A DNA stretch of 64,000 nt from Hyphomicrobiaceae bacterium (GTDB lineage Bacteria; Pseudomonadota; Alphaproteobacteria; Rhizobiales; Hyphomicrobiaceae): NCBI GenBank assembly GCA_020442165.1, contig JAGRKV010000008.1, positions 124,001 through 188,000 of the forward strand. The letters are read 5' to 3'. The translations under genes and the position numbers were made by a program. The notes under the pieces are model-generated. The model saw nothing but the letters and a program-made list of their open reading frames with translations, did no database searches and was not told the origin of the DNA. Positions within the stretch are counted from its first letter, which is position 1, and the number at the start of each line of letters is the position of its first letter. Shown here one piece after another: positions 63,547 to 64,000 of the stretch.

Positions 63547-64000
63547 ATGGGCGGTCCGCACGAGATCACGACGGTTGAAGAGCTGGAAGCGATCTACGGC
63601 GCGCCGCGCCCGCAATCCTTAATCAAGGAAGTCGGAACCCTCACCCGCGAATACCGGACGTGGATCGAAGCGGCGCCGTTTGCGGTGCTGGCAAGTGTCG
63701 GCGATGGCGGTCTTGACTGCACGCCACGCGGAGATGCCGGCAGGATCGTCGAGGTTCTCGACGACCGAACGCTGCTGCTCGCAGACCGGCCGGGCAACAA
63801 CCGCATCGATACCTTGCGCAATCTCGTGCAAGACCCGCGCGTGGCGCTGCTCTTCCTCATTCCGGGACGCGAAGAGACGATGCGGGTCAATGGCCGTGCC
63901 GTCATTTCCCGCGATCCTTGTTTGCTGGCGCGCTGCAACATGGCGGGGAAATTGCCGCGCACGGTTCTCGTCATCACCGTTGAGAGCGTCTATTTCCAGT
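63547..64000 (+). CDS. Pyridoxamine 5'-phosphate oxidase-family protein, 3' truncated by window edge
   Basis: Open from ATG 63547, with GAGGGG upstream, to the end of the window: 151 codons and one base. FMN-binding split-barrel (PPOX) family. The sequence reads MGGPHEITTVEELEAIYG, then IEAAPFAVLASVGDGGLDCTPRGD, then LLLADRPGNNRIDTLRNL and VALLFLIPGREETMRVNGRA. These are the hallmarks of the subgroup annotated as MSMEG_1061-like FMN-dependent proteins. Members are uncharacterised; some bind F420 or FMN. It follows mrp by 13 bases, so it is probably co-transcribed. Confidence 0.88.
   Translation, partial: MGGPHEITTVEELEAIYGAPRPQSLIKEVGTLTREYRTWIEAAPFAVLASVGDGGLDCTPRGDAGRIVEVLDDRTLLLADRPGNNRIDTLRNLVQDPRVALLFLIPGREETMRVNGRAVISRDPCLLARCNMAGKLPRTVLVITVESVYFQ

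Noticed and set aside
1..64000. CRISPR arrays, insertion sequences, prophage or integrase genes
   Set aside because: No regularly spaced direct repeats, transposase or phage-like proteins were found; only the short palindromic elements remain.

Overview
The window is a GC-rich chromosomal segment of an alphaproteobacterium, most likely of the order Hyphomicrobiales (Rhizobiales). The evidence is the gene content: a GcrA cell-cycle regulator, an MmcB-type repair nuclease, a RegB/RegA (ActS/ActR) redox two-component pair, a SAM-II riboswitch before metZ, the gcrA-argD-argF-hslO neighbourhood next to the Pho/Pst cluster, and DUF805, DUF2849 and DUF934 genes. I cannot name the genus. I see no transposase, phage gene or CRISPR array. 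The only mobile-looking sequences are short CTAG-bounded palindromic repeats.

Layout: 1-5.0 kb holds the 3' end of a class A penicillin-binding protein, a CoA-transferase and a YgjP-type metalloprotease. 5.2-9.1 kb holds an intracellular polyhydroxybutyrate depolymerase divergent from the RegB/RegA pair. 9.1-14.9 kb holds a DUF2798 membrane protein, MmcB, a Lon-like ATPase/protease translationally coupled to a tandem USP-like protein, two repeat families, and polyphosphate kinase 2. 15.1-22.6 kb is the phosphate cluster phoR-pstSCAB-phoU-phoB, with Pho boxes before phoR and pstS. 22.8-34.6 kb holds gcrA, a structured untranslated region with an orphan terminator, argD-argF-hslO, a pentapeptide-repeat protein, argE-apaG-metZ (reverse strand, SAM-II controlled), a sialidase-like/membrane-protein pair, and a dCTP deaminase.

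34.7-44.8 kb holds, on the reverse strand, panE, a two-TM protein, two DUF805 proteins and dapE, then addA-trxA, tRNA-Phe (forward), ada and a small exported protein. 45-46.4 kb holds two tiny membrane-anchored proteins and an L,D-transpeptidase. 46.8-51.6 kb is an RND efflux pair. 51.8-54 kb is a large secreted subtilase with a cysteine-rich N-terminal region. 54.3-61.6 kb is a complete assimilatory sulfate cluster: 2Fe-2S ferredoxin, DUF2849, sulfite reductase, DUF934, APS reductase, CysD, CysN and a TauE/SafE exporter. 62-64 kb is an Mrp Fe-S carrier fused to DUF971 and a pyridoxamine-oxidase-like gene cut by the right edge.

Functional themes: phosphate sensing, uptake and polyphosphate storage form one regulon. 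Sulfate reduction, methionine synthesis (MetZ) and an Fe-S carrier sit in the same window. Arginine, lysine and pantothenate biosynthesis are interleaved. The features most worth following are the CTAG repeats that supply stop codons, a PhoR without membrane segments, the candidate small RNA before argD, and several small uncharacterised gene pairs.
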